A stretch of 9,511 bases of DNA from an uncultured Clostridia bacterium (lineage in GTDB: Bacteria > Bacillota > Clostridia > TANB77 > CAG-508), in assembly GCA_947627785.1 (NCBI GenBank), contig CANQXC010000031.1, forward strand, positions 1 to 9,511. The letters run 5' to 3'. This document shows positions 1-7,193 of the stretch, piece after piece. Position 1 is the stretch's first letter. Every line of letters starts with the position of its first letter. The notes beneath the pieces were generated by a model, which made no database searches, was not told where the DNA came from, and saw only the letters and a program-made list of their open reading frames with translations. Position numbers and translations under genes: made by a program.

Positions 1-197
1 AATTCTTCTGTACCAATATCATTTAAAATAGCTTTAGATTTTTGGTCTGGCATACCAAATCTTTGAGATAAATATCTAAGAGATGCTGCAAGTTCTCCAT
101 CAGGACCACCGTATTGAGAAATAATGAATTTAGCAAGTCTTGGATTTGTACATTTTATATTTATTGGGTACTCTAAAGTTTTGTTATAAGTCCACAT
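1..197 (-). CDS. cotJC: CotJC, spore coat manganese-catalase family protein (partial, 3' end outside window)
   Basis: The first 65 codons of CotJC are present; the rest lies beyond the left edge. CotJC is a spore-coat protein homologous to the non-haem dimanganese catalases and is deposited in the mother cell. The translated start (MWTYNKTLEYPINIK) and the segment at residues 29-47 (YGGPDGELAASLRYLSQRF) match the family closely. E35 sits where the first manganese ligand is expected, and the fragment ends in the GTEE motif (62-65) that begins the next ligand cluster (E..H). Its ATG overlaps the cotJB stop by one base (TAATG), and a ribosome binding site, AAAGGGGG at 206-213, lies 8 nt upstream inside the cotJB coding sequence. 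This points to translational coupling. Catalase activity in the spore coat is known for relatives but is inferred here. Identity is secure; completeness cannot be judged. Confidence 0.95.
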   Translation of the reverse strand, partial: MWTYNKTLEYPINIKCTNPRLAKFIISQYGGPDGELAASLRYLSQRFGMPDQKSKAILNDIGTEE

Positions 198-565
198 TAA
201 TAATTCCCCCTTTCCCATGGCCAAGGTTCTTCAAGCCATCTCCACTTATTACAAGGATAGTTAATAGTTAGAGGACCATAAACTTTTTGATATTTATCCT
301 TTAAATCTTTTAATTGTTTTGCATAGTTATTATGCAAACATAAAGCTTTTCTATCATCTGGGTGAGTATCTAAATATAAAGCAAGTTCTATAACTCCGAA
401 ATTTAATTCTTTAATTTTCATAATCATTTCTTCACGTTTGCAATCTCTAGGACATTCTTTGTTTTCAGGTAATTCCATAGTAGGTAGAACGTCTTCTGGC
501 ATTTCATCTTTATAGCAATCACATTTATAATTACAATTTCTATCATCATTACAAGAATCTAACAT
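197..565 (-). CDS. cotJB: CotJB, spore coat peptide assembly protein with Cys-rich N-terminal extension
   Basis: This 122-residue protein carries the CotJB domain in its C-terminal part, about residues 46-118. Visible family features are LALYLDTHPDDRKAL (61-75), YGPL (96-99) and the Trp-rich end WRWLEEPWPWE (108-118). CotJB works with CotJA and CotJC in the coat. The typical protein is about 87 residues; this one has an extra N-terminal stretch of roughly 45 residues with six cysteines (5, 11, 15, 17, 38, 42) and many Asp, Asn and Lys residues. The ATG at 565 is supported by a strong Shine-Dalgarno, GGGGAGGG at 575-582, spaced 9 nt, so the extension is probably translated. An in-frame ATG near the domain (codon 47) has no comparable site. 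The gene overlaps cotJA by 7 nt and cotJC by 1 nt. Function of the extension is unknown; metal binding or disulfide crosslinking is only a guess. Confidence 0.93.
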   Translation of the reverse strand: MLDSCNDDRNCNYKCDCYKDEMPEDVLPTMELPENKECPRDCKREEMIMKIKELNFGVIELALYLDTHPDDRKALCLHNNYAKQLKDLKDKYQKVYGPLTINYPCNKWRWLEEPWPWERGNY

Positions 566-918
566 TTATTACATCCCTCCCCAATAGTATTTCTAGCTTT
601 TAAATATTCAATTTCAGCCATAGATTGACCAGGCATATAAGGACTTACAAGCTCTGGATATATTGTTCCCATCTTTAATCCAACACAAGGCATAAATGTT
701 CTATCCATAGTTTGAATAGGAACATAGCTTTGAGCAAGAACAGGATTTTCTGGGAATTGACTGCTTTCATCAAAACCACAATTACAATCATCATAAGCAT
801 CAAGAGTATTTTCAACATCTGTGCAAGAATCTTCTAAACAGTTATCATATTCAGAAGCAACATCATCATTATTATGATAATTACAATTGCAATTACATTT
901 ACACTGTCTTCTATACAT
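559..918 (-). CDS. cotJA: CotJA, spore coat-associated protein with Cys-rich N-terminal extension
   Basis: The protein has 119 residues, first gene of a cotJABC operon. The CotJA core is at about residues 62-97: AQSYVPIQ (62-69), then GLKMGTIYPELVSPY (80-94), matching the family pattern of a YVP.Q segment followed by G(T).(F/Y)PEL..PY. The usual protein is about 80 residues; this one carries about 50 extra N-terminal residues, rich in Cys, Asp and Asn, beginning MYRRQCKCNCNCNY. Cysteines are at 6, 8, 10, 12, 27, 32, 45, 47, 78, 116 and 119. The ATG at 918 has a strong ribosome binding site, AAGGAGG at 927-933, spaced 8 nt. Its C-terminal codons for GEG double as the ribosome binding site of cotJB. 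Expression in the mother cell during sporulation is expected from the family. The core call is firm; the role of the cysteines is not known. Confidence 0.9.
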   Translation of the reverse strand: MYRRQCKCNCNCNYHNNDDVASEYDNCLEDSCTDVENTLDAYDDCNCGFDESSQFPENPVLAQSYVPIQTMDRTFMPCVGLKMGTIYPELVSPYMPGQSMAEIEYLKARNTIGEGCNKC

Positions 919-963
919 TAATAATTCCTCCTTTTCTTAATGCATACTACATAATATGCTAAT

Positions 964-991
964 AAAGTACAAAATGTGATAAAAAATATCC
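964..991 (-). promoter_or_regulatory. Possible sigma-E promoter for cotJABC
   Basis: Reading the minus strand, GGATATT (991-985) matches the sigma-E -35 consensus GKATATT exactly. After a 13-nt spacer comes TGTACTTT (971-964), which matches 5 of 8 positions of the -10 consensus CATACAHT. Transcription would start near 955-958, leaving a leader of about 40 nt before the cotJA ATG at 918. cotJ operons are known sigma-E targets in Bacillus, which is why this was looked for. The -10 match is weak in AT-rich DNA, so the call is tentative. Confidence 0.4.
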
Positions 992-1023
992 TTAAAAAAA
1001 TATAAAGCTACATATATAAAGTA

Positions 1024-1052
1024 TTGATTTTTTGACATAAATTAGATATAAT
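1024..1052 (+). promoter_or_regulatory. Sigma-A promoter for metG
   Basis: TTGATT (1024-1029) and a perfect TATAAT (1047-1052) are separated by 17 nt. Transcription would start near 1059, giving a leader of only about 34 nt. That is too short for a T-box riboswitch, and none is visible. A perfect TTGACA at 1032-1037 lies inside the spacer but is only 9 nt from TATAAT, so it cannot pair with it. The strong ribosome binding site GGGAGGAG (1075-1082) lies 10 nt before the metG ATG. Confidence 0.6.
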
Positions 1053-1092
1053 ATAAAAGAAAAATTTTCCAAAAGGGAGGAGAATGTAATAT

Positions 1093-2700
1093 ATGAATAG
1101 AGATATACTTATAGGTGGTGCATGGCCATATGCAAATTATTTTATGCATATAGGACATTTAGCAGCACTTTTACCAGGAGATGTAATTGCAAGATATTAT
1201 AGAGGAAACGGAGATAATGTAATATATGTTTCAGGTACAGATTCTCATGGTACACCAATTACTGGAAGAGCAAAGCAAGAAAATGTAAGTCCAGAGGTAA
1301 TAGCCAAAAGATACCATGAAGCATTTGTAAAGAGCTTTGGTGCAATGGATTTTGAGTATGATATGTATACTGCAACATTTACAGAAGAACATAAAAAAAT
1401 TGTACAAGAATATTTCTTAAAACTTATAAAAAATGGATATATTTATGAAAAAACAATACAGCAAGATTATTGTGAAAAATGTGGTAAATTCCTTTCAGAT
1501 AGAGAGATTGTAGGAAAATGTCCAAAATGTGGAGGAGAAGCCACAGGAGAACAATGCGATAGTTGTTTAACAACTTTAAATGCAGATGAAGTTCAAGATA
1601 AACATTGTAAAGAGTGTGGGTCAGAGACTGTATTAAGAGATAACAAACATTTATACTTTAAGTTATCAGCATTTCAAAAACAAATAGAAGATTTAATAAA
1701 TAGTAGCGAAAATACTTGGAGAAAACAAGCAGTTGGAGAATCAAGAAAATTTTTGCATAATGGATTAATAGATAGAGCCGCAACAAGACAATTAGATTGG
1801 GGAATAGAAATTCCAGTAAAAGGATATGAAGATAAAAGAATATATGTATGGTTTGAAGCAGTTCTTGGATACTTAACAACAGCTAAAAGAGTAGCAGAGC
1901 AAAGAGGAATAGACTTTGAAAAATTCATGAGTAAAGATAATCCAAATTTATCAACATACTATGTTCATGGAAAAGATAATATTCCATTTCATACAATCAT
2001 ATTCCCAGCACTTATGTTAGGAATAGGAAATGGATATCAGCTACCTAAATATATAGTATCAAGTGGATATGTAAATATGAATGATACTAAAATGTCAAAG
2101 AGTAAAGGAAACTTAATAACAGTCGATGAATTAGTTCAAAAATATGATACTGATAGCATAAGATATTTTATGATATCAAATGGACCAGAAAAGAAAGATA
2201 TGAATTTTACAGAAGAGCTTTTTGCTCAAGCACATAACAAATTCCTAGTTGGAATGTTAGGTAATTTTGTAAATAGAAACTTTTCATTTATAAATAAGAA
2301 ATTTGATGGAATAATAAAAGAGGAAAAAGTTGATGAAAAAATAGTAGAAATGACAGAGAAACTTTATAAAAAAGTTGGAATATTAATTGAACAAGCAGAA
2401 CTTAAATCAGCAATAGATGAAATATTTGAATATATTGGATATGCAAATAAATATTATGATGAAAAAGAACCATGGAAACAATGCAAAGAAAATATAGAAG
2501 AGTTTAACAATACAACATATACTTGTGCATATATAATTGCAAATATATCTAATTTAATAGCTCCATTTATGCCAAAGACATCATTAAAGATAAAGAGAAT
2601 GTTAAGCTTACCAGAATTTAAGTGGGAACCTATTACAATAAAGGGAGATATAAAAATAAACGAACTAGAATTATTATTTAACAGAATAGAATTAGAGTAG
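1093..2700 (+). CDS. metG: Methionyl-tRNA synthetase (two zinc knuckles, no C-terminal tRNA-binding domain)
   Basis: MetRS joins methionine to tRNA-Met using ATP, in the cytoplasm, for both initiation and elongation. It is a class I synthetase. The sequence shows the HIGH motif exactly (residues 19-22) and a perfect KMSKS loop (333-337). The connective peptide has four Cys pairs, C127/C130, C143/C146, C155/C158 and C172/C175, enough for two zinc knuckles, as in the E. coli/archaeal type of MetRS. The WFEAVLGY (253-260) and Rossmann-fold context also fit. The C-terminal anticodon-binding helical domain is present to about residue 530, but the OB-fold (EMAP II-like) tRNA-binding domain found in many bacterial MetRS of about 650 residues is missing; at 535 residues the gene is otherwise intact. 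Start ATG at 1093 has a good ribosome binding site. It may be the only MetRS or a second copy; the window cannot tell. Confidence 0.96.
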   Translation: MNRDILIGGAWPYANYFMHIGHLAALLPGDVIARYYRGNGDNVIYVSGTDSHGTPITGRAKQENVSPEVIAKRYHEAFVKSFGAMDFEYDMYTATFTEEHKKIVQEYFLKLIKNGYIYEKTIQQDYCEKCGKFLSDREIVGKCPKCGGEATGEQCDSCLTTLNADEVQDKHCKECGSETVLRDNKHLYFKLSAFQKQIEDLINSSENTWRKQAVGESRKFLHNGLIDRAATRQLDWGIEIPVKGYEDKRIYVWFEAVLGYLTTAKRVAEQRGIDFEKFMSKDNPNLSTYYVHGKDNIPFHTIIFPALMLGIGNGYQLPKYIVSSGYVNMNDTKMSKSKGNLITVDELVQKYDTDSIRYFMISNGPEKKDMNFTEELFAQAHNKFLVGMLGNFVNRNFSFINKKFDGIIKEEKVDEKIVEMTEKLYKKVGILIEQAELKSAIDEIFEYIGYANKYYDEKEPWKQCKENIEEFNNTTYTCAYIIANISNLIAPFMPKTSLKIKRMLSLPEFKWEPITIKGDIKINELELLFNRIELE

Positions 2701-2707
2701 AGTTAAT

Positions 2708-2747
2708 AATCTAGCTACATACAAATAATGTGGCTAGATTGTTTTCT
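2708..2747 (+). terminator. Intrinsic terminator after metG
   Basis: Arms at 2708-2720 and 2728-2740 form a 13-bp stem with one G-U pair and a 7-nt loop, followed by GTTTTCT. It begins 8 nt after the metG stop and ends before the ribosome binding site of the histidine kinase. It should stop most metG transcripts; leakage may supply the kinase, for which no clear separate promoter is seen. Confidence 0.75.
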
Positions 2748-2753
2748 ATGAAC

Positions 2754-2760
2754 AGGAGGA
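2754..2760 (+). promoter_or_regulatory. Ribosome binding site that fixes the histidine kinase start
   Basis: AGGAGGA lies 8 nt before ATG at 2769. An in-frame GTG at 2730 and ATG at 2748 lie upstream of it, the GTG inside the terminator stem, and neither has a Shine-Dalgarno sequence. This selects 2769 as the start. Confidence 0.85.
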
Positions 2761-2768
2761 TAGACATT

Positions 2769-3995
2769 ATGGAGGAGAAAAAACTAGTAAAAAAACAATT
2801 GATAAAAAATATGATATATACATTTACAGTTTTTACTATACTTGTATTAATCTTTGATTTACTTATATATAATAGAGCAGAACAATTATTATATAAAGAA
2901 ATAGATACTGAACTAGAAAGTTTCGCAAATGTACAAGAATTAAATAATAGAATAATATTGTTAAATCCAAGAATAATTTATATTATTAGAGATACTAACG
3001 GTGAAATAATAAATGCTGAAAGCATTGGAAGATTGTATGATGATTATATATATAATATAAAGTTTGATAGTACAAAATTAAATGAAATATATTCAATAAG
3101 TGTAAATTCAAAATATAATTATAGAGGGATAACAGTGCAAGCGTATACAATTTCAAATCAATTATGTTATATTCAACTCCTTGCAAATGTTGATGGAGAG
3201 ATTGAAAGTTTAACAATTCTAAAAAATAGGTTAATTAGTATGAGTACAATAATAATTGTAACTTCAATAATTGCAAGTTATCTTTTATCTAAAAGAACGC
3301 TTAAGCCTATATTTCAAGCATGGGAAAGGCAAACTGAATTTGTACAAAATGCAGCACATGAATTAAGAACTCCTTTGACAATAATTCAAGCAAAACAGCA
3401 GTTACTACTAGAAGAACCAGAAAGCAAGATAATAGATAAATCGGAAGATATAAGTTTAACAATAAATGAAACAAGAAGGCTAACAAAGCTTGTAAAAGAA
3501 TTAATGATTTTAGCAATGGCAGATTCAAATCAGTTACAGATAAAAAAAGAAACAAAGAATATTGATGATGTAATAAAAGAAGTATCAACACCATATATGG
3601 AGTATGCAAAAATGCAAAATAAAGAATTAACAATAGAATTAAATTGTAACAAAGAATTAAATATAGATGTTAATAAAATTACACAATTAATGGTAATATT
3701 ATTAGATAATGCAATAAAATATACTAAAGAGGGAGAAAAAATAAAAGTACAAACAAATTGTAAAGAAGGAAAATGCATAATAGAGATTGCAGATGAAGGA
3801 ATAGGAATAAGTGAAGAACAAAAAAAACATATTTTCGATAGATTTTATAGAGCAGATAAGGCAAGAACTAGAGAAACAGGTGGAACAGGTTTAGGTCTTG
3901 CAATAGCACAAACAATAGTAAAGGCTCATGGAGGAACAATAAAAGTATATAATAATGAACCAAAAGGAACAAAATTTGTAGTAAAAATTGGATAA
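2769..3995 (+). CDS. Orphan membrane sensor histidine kinase
   Basis: A 408-residue two-component sensor kinase of the inner (only) membrane. Transmembrane segment 1 is at about residues 15-34, then an extracellular sensor region of about 120 residues, then transmembrane segment 2 at about 155-175. Only about 20 residues lie between it and the H-box, so there is no full HAMP domain. The H-box AAHELRTPL has the phospho-accepting H197. The ATPase domain shows the N-box LLDNAIKY (N314), G1 box DEGIGIS (D342) and G2 box GGTGLGLA (371-378); all key residues are present. The H-box and layout resemble the HisKA class that partners OmpR-type regulators, for example CiaH. No response regulator gene is next to it: metG is upstream and convergent murC downstream. 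The signal and partner are unknown. The ATG at 2769 is chosen over upstream in-frame codons because of the ribosome binding site at 2754-2760. Confidence 0.92.
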   Translation: MEEKKLVKKQLIKNMIYTFTVFTILVLIFDLLIYNRAEQLLYKEIDTELESFANVQELNNRIILLNPRIIYIIRDTNGEIINAESIGRLYDDYIYNIKFDSTKLNEIYSISVNSKYNYRGITVQAYTISNQLCYIQLLANVDGEIESLTILKNRLISMSTIIIVTSIIASYLLSKRTLKPIFQAWERQTEFVQNAAHELRTPLTIIQAKQQLLLEEPESKIIDKSEDISLTINETRRLTKLVKELMILAMADSNQLQIKKETKNIDDVIKEVSTPYMEYAKMQNKELTIELNCNKELNIDVNKITQLMVILLDNAIKYTKEGEKIKVQTNCKEGKCIIEIADEGIGISEEQKKHIFDRFYRADKARTRETGGTGLGLAIAQTIVKAHGGTIKVYNNEPKGTKFVVKIG

Positions 3996-3999
3996 ATCT

Positions 4000-4040
4000 A
4001 AAACCAGTAATATATTTGTTGTAAATATATTACTGGTTTT
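4000..4040. terminator. Bidirectional intrinsic terminator between histidine kinase and murC
   Basis: A perfect 18-bp inverted repeat (4000-4017 and 4023-4040) encloses a 5-nt loop. Each strand ends its stem in TTTT, so the hairpin can work in both directions. It starts 5 nt after the kinase stop and lies about 20 nt beyond the murC stop, which suits two convergent genes sharing one terminator. Confidence 0.88.
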
Positions 4041-4061
4041 GATTATACAACTATTTATAAA

Positions 4062-5447
4062 TTAGTTTAAAATTTTTTTACCAACCTCAAAAACAGTTCC
4101 TGCTCCTATTGTTAAAACTATGTCGTGAGGACATGCATGACCTCTTACATAATTTGCTATGGCATCAAAATCAGATATGTAAATAGCATTTTTTCCTAAA
4201 TCATTAATTCTATTTACTAAATCTTTTGAAGAAATGTTATATGTATTTTGTTCACGAGCAGCATAAATATCTGTAACAATTATATTATCAAATTCTAATA
4301 AGGCTTCTGCGAAATCTGTTAATAATTCTTTTGTTCTACTATATGTATGAGGCTGAAATACAACCCAAGATTGACGATAAGATTTATTTTTCATAGCTTT
4401 AGCAGTAGCATAAATTTCACTAGGATGATGAGCATAATCATCATAAACATCTATATTACTATATGTTCCTATATATTCAAATCTACGATTTGCACCGTTA
4501 AATTTTGCCAAAACTGTTTTTAGCAATTGTTTAGCAATTCCATAATATGTACACATAGCAATACAAGCAAGAGCATTATAAACATTATGAAGACCAGGTA
4601 TAGATAATTTAAATTCTCCAAAGTATGAATTATTTCTATAAACATCAAATTTTGGAAAACCATTTTTATCATAAACTATATTTCGTCCAACAAAATTTGC
4701 CTTATCATTTCTTATTCCAAAAGTTATAACTTTGGCACGAGTATGTTTTCTTAATTCTAAACAGTCTGGATCATCTCCATTTGTAACTAAGATGCCATCT
4801 TTTGGAAGGAGATTAACATATTTTGCAAATGCATTTTTTATATTATCAAAAGTTTTAAAATAATCTAAATGGTCATTATCAATATTAGTTACAACAGCAC
4901 TCTGAGGACTAAATTTTAAGAAACTTTCTACATATTCGCAAGCTTCTAATATAAAGAAATCGCTATTACCAACTTTATAATTTCCATCTATATCTTTAAG
5001 GATTGCTCCAACTTGAATACTAGGATCCAAGTTAGCTTCTAAGAAACATAATGCTATCATAGAGGTTGTAGTTGTTTTACCATGTGTTCCAGATATACAA
5101 ATAGTATTATCATAAATTCTTGTAAGAAAACCAACAAAATCAGCTCGTTCTACAATTGGTATGTTGTTAGTTCTAGCACAAACAAGTTCTGGATCATCAT
5201 GCTTAATAGCAGCAGAATATATAACAAAATCAGCCTTTTCTACTAAATTTGTATTATGACCAATTGAAACAAAGATTCCATGTGAAGATAACCTTTCAGT
5301 GATAGAACTTTTAGTACAATCTGAACCTGTAACAAAAATTCCCCAGTTATGTAGAATTTCTGCAATGCCACTCATACTTATACCACCGATGCCAATTAGG
5401 TGTATATGTTTATATTGTTTTAAATTTTCGATATTACTTAAATCCAT
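4062..5447 (-). CDS. murC: UDP-N-acetylmuramate--L-alanine ligase
   Basis: MurC adds L-alanine to UDP-N-acetylmuramic acid with ATP, the first amino-acid step of the peptidoglycan stem peptide, in the cytoplasm. All three Mur ligase domains are visible. The N-terminal UDP-binding domain has GIGGISMSG (19-27), where the GxGGxxM pattern marks MurC. The central ATPase domain has the P-loop GTHGKTTTT (120-128) and DNDHLDYF (190-197). The C-terminal domain has the MurC motif DDYAHHPSE (336-344). At 461 residues it is full length. The ATG at 5447 follows only a weak ribosome binding site (AAAGG, 5461-5465, about 15 nt away), but the N-terminus aligns with the family here. It is a single-gene unit with its own promoter, convergent with the histidine kinase and divergent from the phosphatase gene. 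Confidence 0.97.
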   Translation of the reverse strand: MDLSNIENLKQYKHIHLIGIGGISMSGIAEILHNWGIFVTGSDCTKSSITERLSSHGIFVSIGHNTNLVEKADFVIYSAAIKHDDPELVCARTNNIPIVERADFVGFLTRIYDNTICISGTHGKTTTTSMIALCFLEANLDPSIQVGAILKDIDGNYKVGNSDFFILEACEYVESFLKFSPQSAVVTNIDNDHLDYFKTFDNIKNAFAKYVNLLPKDGILVTNGDDPDCLELRKHTRAKVITFGIRNDKANFVGRNIVYDKNGFPKFDVYRNNSYFGEFKLSIPGLHNVYNALACIAMCTYYGIAKQLLKTVLAKFNGANRRFEYIGTYSNIDVYDDYAHHPSEIYATAKAMKNKSYRQSWVVFQPHTYSRTKELLTDFAEALLEFDNIIVTDIYAAREQNTYNISSKDLVNRINDLGKNAIYISDFDAIANYVRGHACPHDIVLTIGAGTVFEVGKKILN

Positions 5448-5483
5448 TGAATCACACTAACCTTTCATTTATAAGACATATAG

Positions 5484-5512
5484 ATTATATACTGTAAATT
5501 CAAAAAATTCAA
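5484..5512 (-). promoter_or_regulatory. Sigma-A promoter for murC
   Basis: On the minus strand, TTGAAT (5512-5507) and a perfect TATAAT (5489-5484) are 17 nt apart. Transcription would start near 5477, about 30 nt before the murC ATG. Confidence 0.65.
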
Positions 5513-5543
5513 TATATTATGTAAAAATAATATATGTTTTCTA

Positions 5544-5573
5544 TTGCAAATTAGTTACATTAAATGATATAAT
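5544..5573 (+). promoter_or_regulatory. Sigma-A promoter for the phosphatase gene, extended -10
   Basis: TTGCAA (5544-5549) is followed after 18 nt by a perfect TATAAT (5568-5573), preceded by TG at 5565-5566, which makes an extended -10 element. Transcription would start near 5580. The ribosome binding site GAGAGG (5603-5608) is 12 nt from the ATG at 5621, a rather long spacing. The promoter is back to back with that of murC. Confidence 0.65.
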
Positions 5574-5620
5574 ATGAAAAACAAATGTAGAAAGATATAT
5601 TTGAGAGGAATGGTAACAAA

Positions 5621-7180
5621 ATGAAAAATGCCGAAATTATAAATATGTTAAACGAGGTAGATAAATATCTAAATAGAAATTTAAATAGAAATTTTAAAGT
5701 AAAAAATACTGATGACATAGGTGTAAGAATTTATATTCGTACTATGAATATGATAGGTAATGAATTAAGAACCAAAAGAGTAGGTGCTAGTATAAGAAAT
5801 AGATATATGCAGACAATGAATGCACTTTTATATGCAACTGATAGAGGAAGATTAGATCAAAATAACAGATATTTTTACTGGCTAGTAAACATGGATAAAC
5901 CACAACTATTATATAAACAACTGTTTTATGAAGTAGCTACAGGGCATATGTCTAATTATCAATTATCATATTTAAAAGAAAATCTTCCAAAGGATCTTCC
6001 AAATAGAGAAGAATTATTGCATAATATACAAAATATCCAAAAAGAATATGATGAATTTCTTGAACAAGATAATGTAAAAGGTAGAAGAACAGAGAAAGCG
6101 TTAACTGTAATAAAAAATAATCCAATTATGGATATTGTTAAATTTTTTAAAAAGGTATTTGCAAATCGAAAAGAAAAGAGAGGTTTAGAATCATCTAATA
6201 ATTACAATATAAATGGTAATAATAAAGTAAATAACTCTAATAGACACGAAGAATATTGTAACCAATTAAAAGATAATAGAAATTACAGCAAACATCATCA
6301 AACAGAAAATAGAACCTATCCAGAACAAGTTATTGCTGTTAGTGATTTACATGGAAATATGGAAAAATGGGAAGCAGTAAAAAATTATATGCAAACAAAT
6401 CCTAATATGAAACTTTTAATATTAGGAGATGCATTGGATAGAGGAGATAGTGGGTTACAGATATTATTACAAATAAAAGAATTATGCGACCAAGGAAAAG
6501 CAGAATATTTACCAGGAAACCATGATATTTTTGCATATAATTATGTAAAAGGAAATGAAATTTTATCAAGAATACCAGATAATGAAAAAGCACAAAATCA
6601 AGATATAATAAGTATAGTAGGACGAGCTACAGGAAACCTATTAGGAAACGGCGGAGAAAATACAATAAAAGGATTAGATGAATTTAACAAGATAGTAAAT
6701 GAAGAAATAAGAAATAGAAACATACAAAATAAAATTACAAAAAAAGAATTAATTGATTGGCTAGGAAAACAACCAATACAAAAGAAAACCACTATAAGTG
6801 GAACAAAATATGCTTTAGCACATGCATATTTTGATGATGAATTATATAATCAAGACCCAAGTTTTAACTTAGAGAAAGCATTAAAGATGAAAATAAAAGG
6901 AGATAATACTACATTGTTAAATAAATTTGAAACTGTAATGTGGTATAGAAAAGAAGATGATAGAACACATTATGCACCAGTTAAATTTCCAGATGGTTGT
7001 GTAATGGTAGTTGGACATACTAGACAACCAGAAGGAGTAAATGTTAAGAACTTTTCAAATAATAATAAATATGAACCAATGATATATATTGATACTGGTA
7101 ATTCAATATATTCTGCATTTGACCTTACAAATGGTCGAGTTACGGATTTAGAGAATACTCAGTATGATAATAGTAGATAA
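5621..7180 (+). CDS. PPP-family metallophosphatase with unrecognised N-terminal domain
   Basis: A 519-residue, apparently soluble protein with two halves. The C-terminal half (about 232-505) is a calcineurin-like phosphoesterase of the PPP type. It has the metal-binding motifs in order: DLHGN (D242, H244), GDALDRGD (269-276, the PPP signature), PGNHD (298-302), H401 in AHAYFDD and H466 in VVGHT, plus a late IDTG (490-493). Such enzymes remove phosphate from Ser/Thr-phosphoproteins or cleave dinucleoside polyphosphates, using two metal ions; the substrate here cannot be read. The N-terminal half (1-180) is rich in Asn, Arg, Tyr and Leu and looks helical, and I do not recognise it. An Asn-rich, probably disordered linker spans about 190-230. 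No signal peptide or membrane segment is seen. The gene has its own promoter and no strong terminator before hrcA. The phosphatase call is firm; the biological role is unknown. Confidence 0.85.
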   Translation: MKNAEIINMLNEVDKYLNRNLNRNFKVKNTDDIGVRIYIRTMNMIGNELRTKRVGASIRNRYMQTMNALLYATDRGRLDQNNRYFYWLVNMDKPQLLYKQLFYEVATGHMSNYQLSYLKENLPKDLPNREELLHNIQNIQKEYDEFLEQDNVKGRRTEKALTVIKNNPIMDIVKFFKKVFANRKEKRGLESSNNYNINGNNKVNNSNRHEEYCNQLKDNRNYSKHHQTENRTYPEQVIAVSDLHGNMEKWEAVKNYMQTNPNMKLLILGDALDRGDSGLQILLQIKELCDQGKAEYLPGNHDIFAYNYVKGNEILSRIPDNEKAQNQDIISIVGRATGNLLGNGGENTIKGLDEFNKIVNEEIRNRNIQNKITKKELIDWLGKQPIQKKTTISGTKYALAHAYFDDELYNQDPSFNLEKALKMKIKGDNTTLLNKFETVMWYRKEDDRTHYAPVKFPDGCVMVVGHTRQPEGVNVKNFSNNNKYEPMIYIDTGNSIYSAFDLTNGRVTDLENTQYDNSR

Positions 7181-7193
7181 AATTTTAAAAAAT

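Noticed and set aside
1032..1052. TTGACA at 1032 paired with TATAAT at 1047 as the metG promoter
   Set aside because: The spacer is only 9 nt. TTGATT at 1024 gives the proper 17-nt spacer.
1084..1089. Start-stop minimal upstream ORF (ATGTAA) in front of metG
   Set aside because: It sits directly behind the ribosome binding site with almost no spacing and is expected by chance in AT-rich DNA.
919..1092. T-box riboswitch in front of metG
   Set aside because: The predicted leader is about 34 nt, too short for a T-box, and no T-box motif or specifier stem is seen.
1658..1928. Reverse-strand open frames inside metG, and similar ones inside the kinase, phosphatase and hrcA genes
   Set aside because: They lie opposite well-supported genes, have low-complexity Leu/Phe/Ile-rich translations caused by AT-rich codons, and show no start signals or family motifs.
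2730..2768. Upstream GTG start that would add 13 residues to the histidine kinase
   Set aside because: The GTG lies in the right arm of the metG terminator and has no ribosome binding site, whereas ATG at 2769 has AGGAGGA eight nt upstream.
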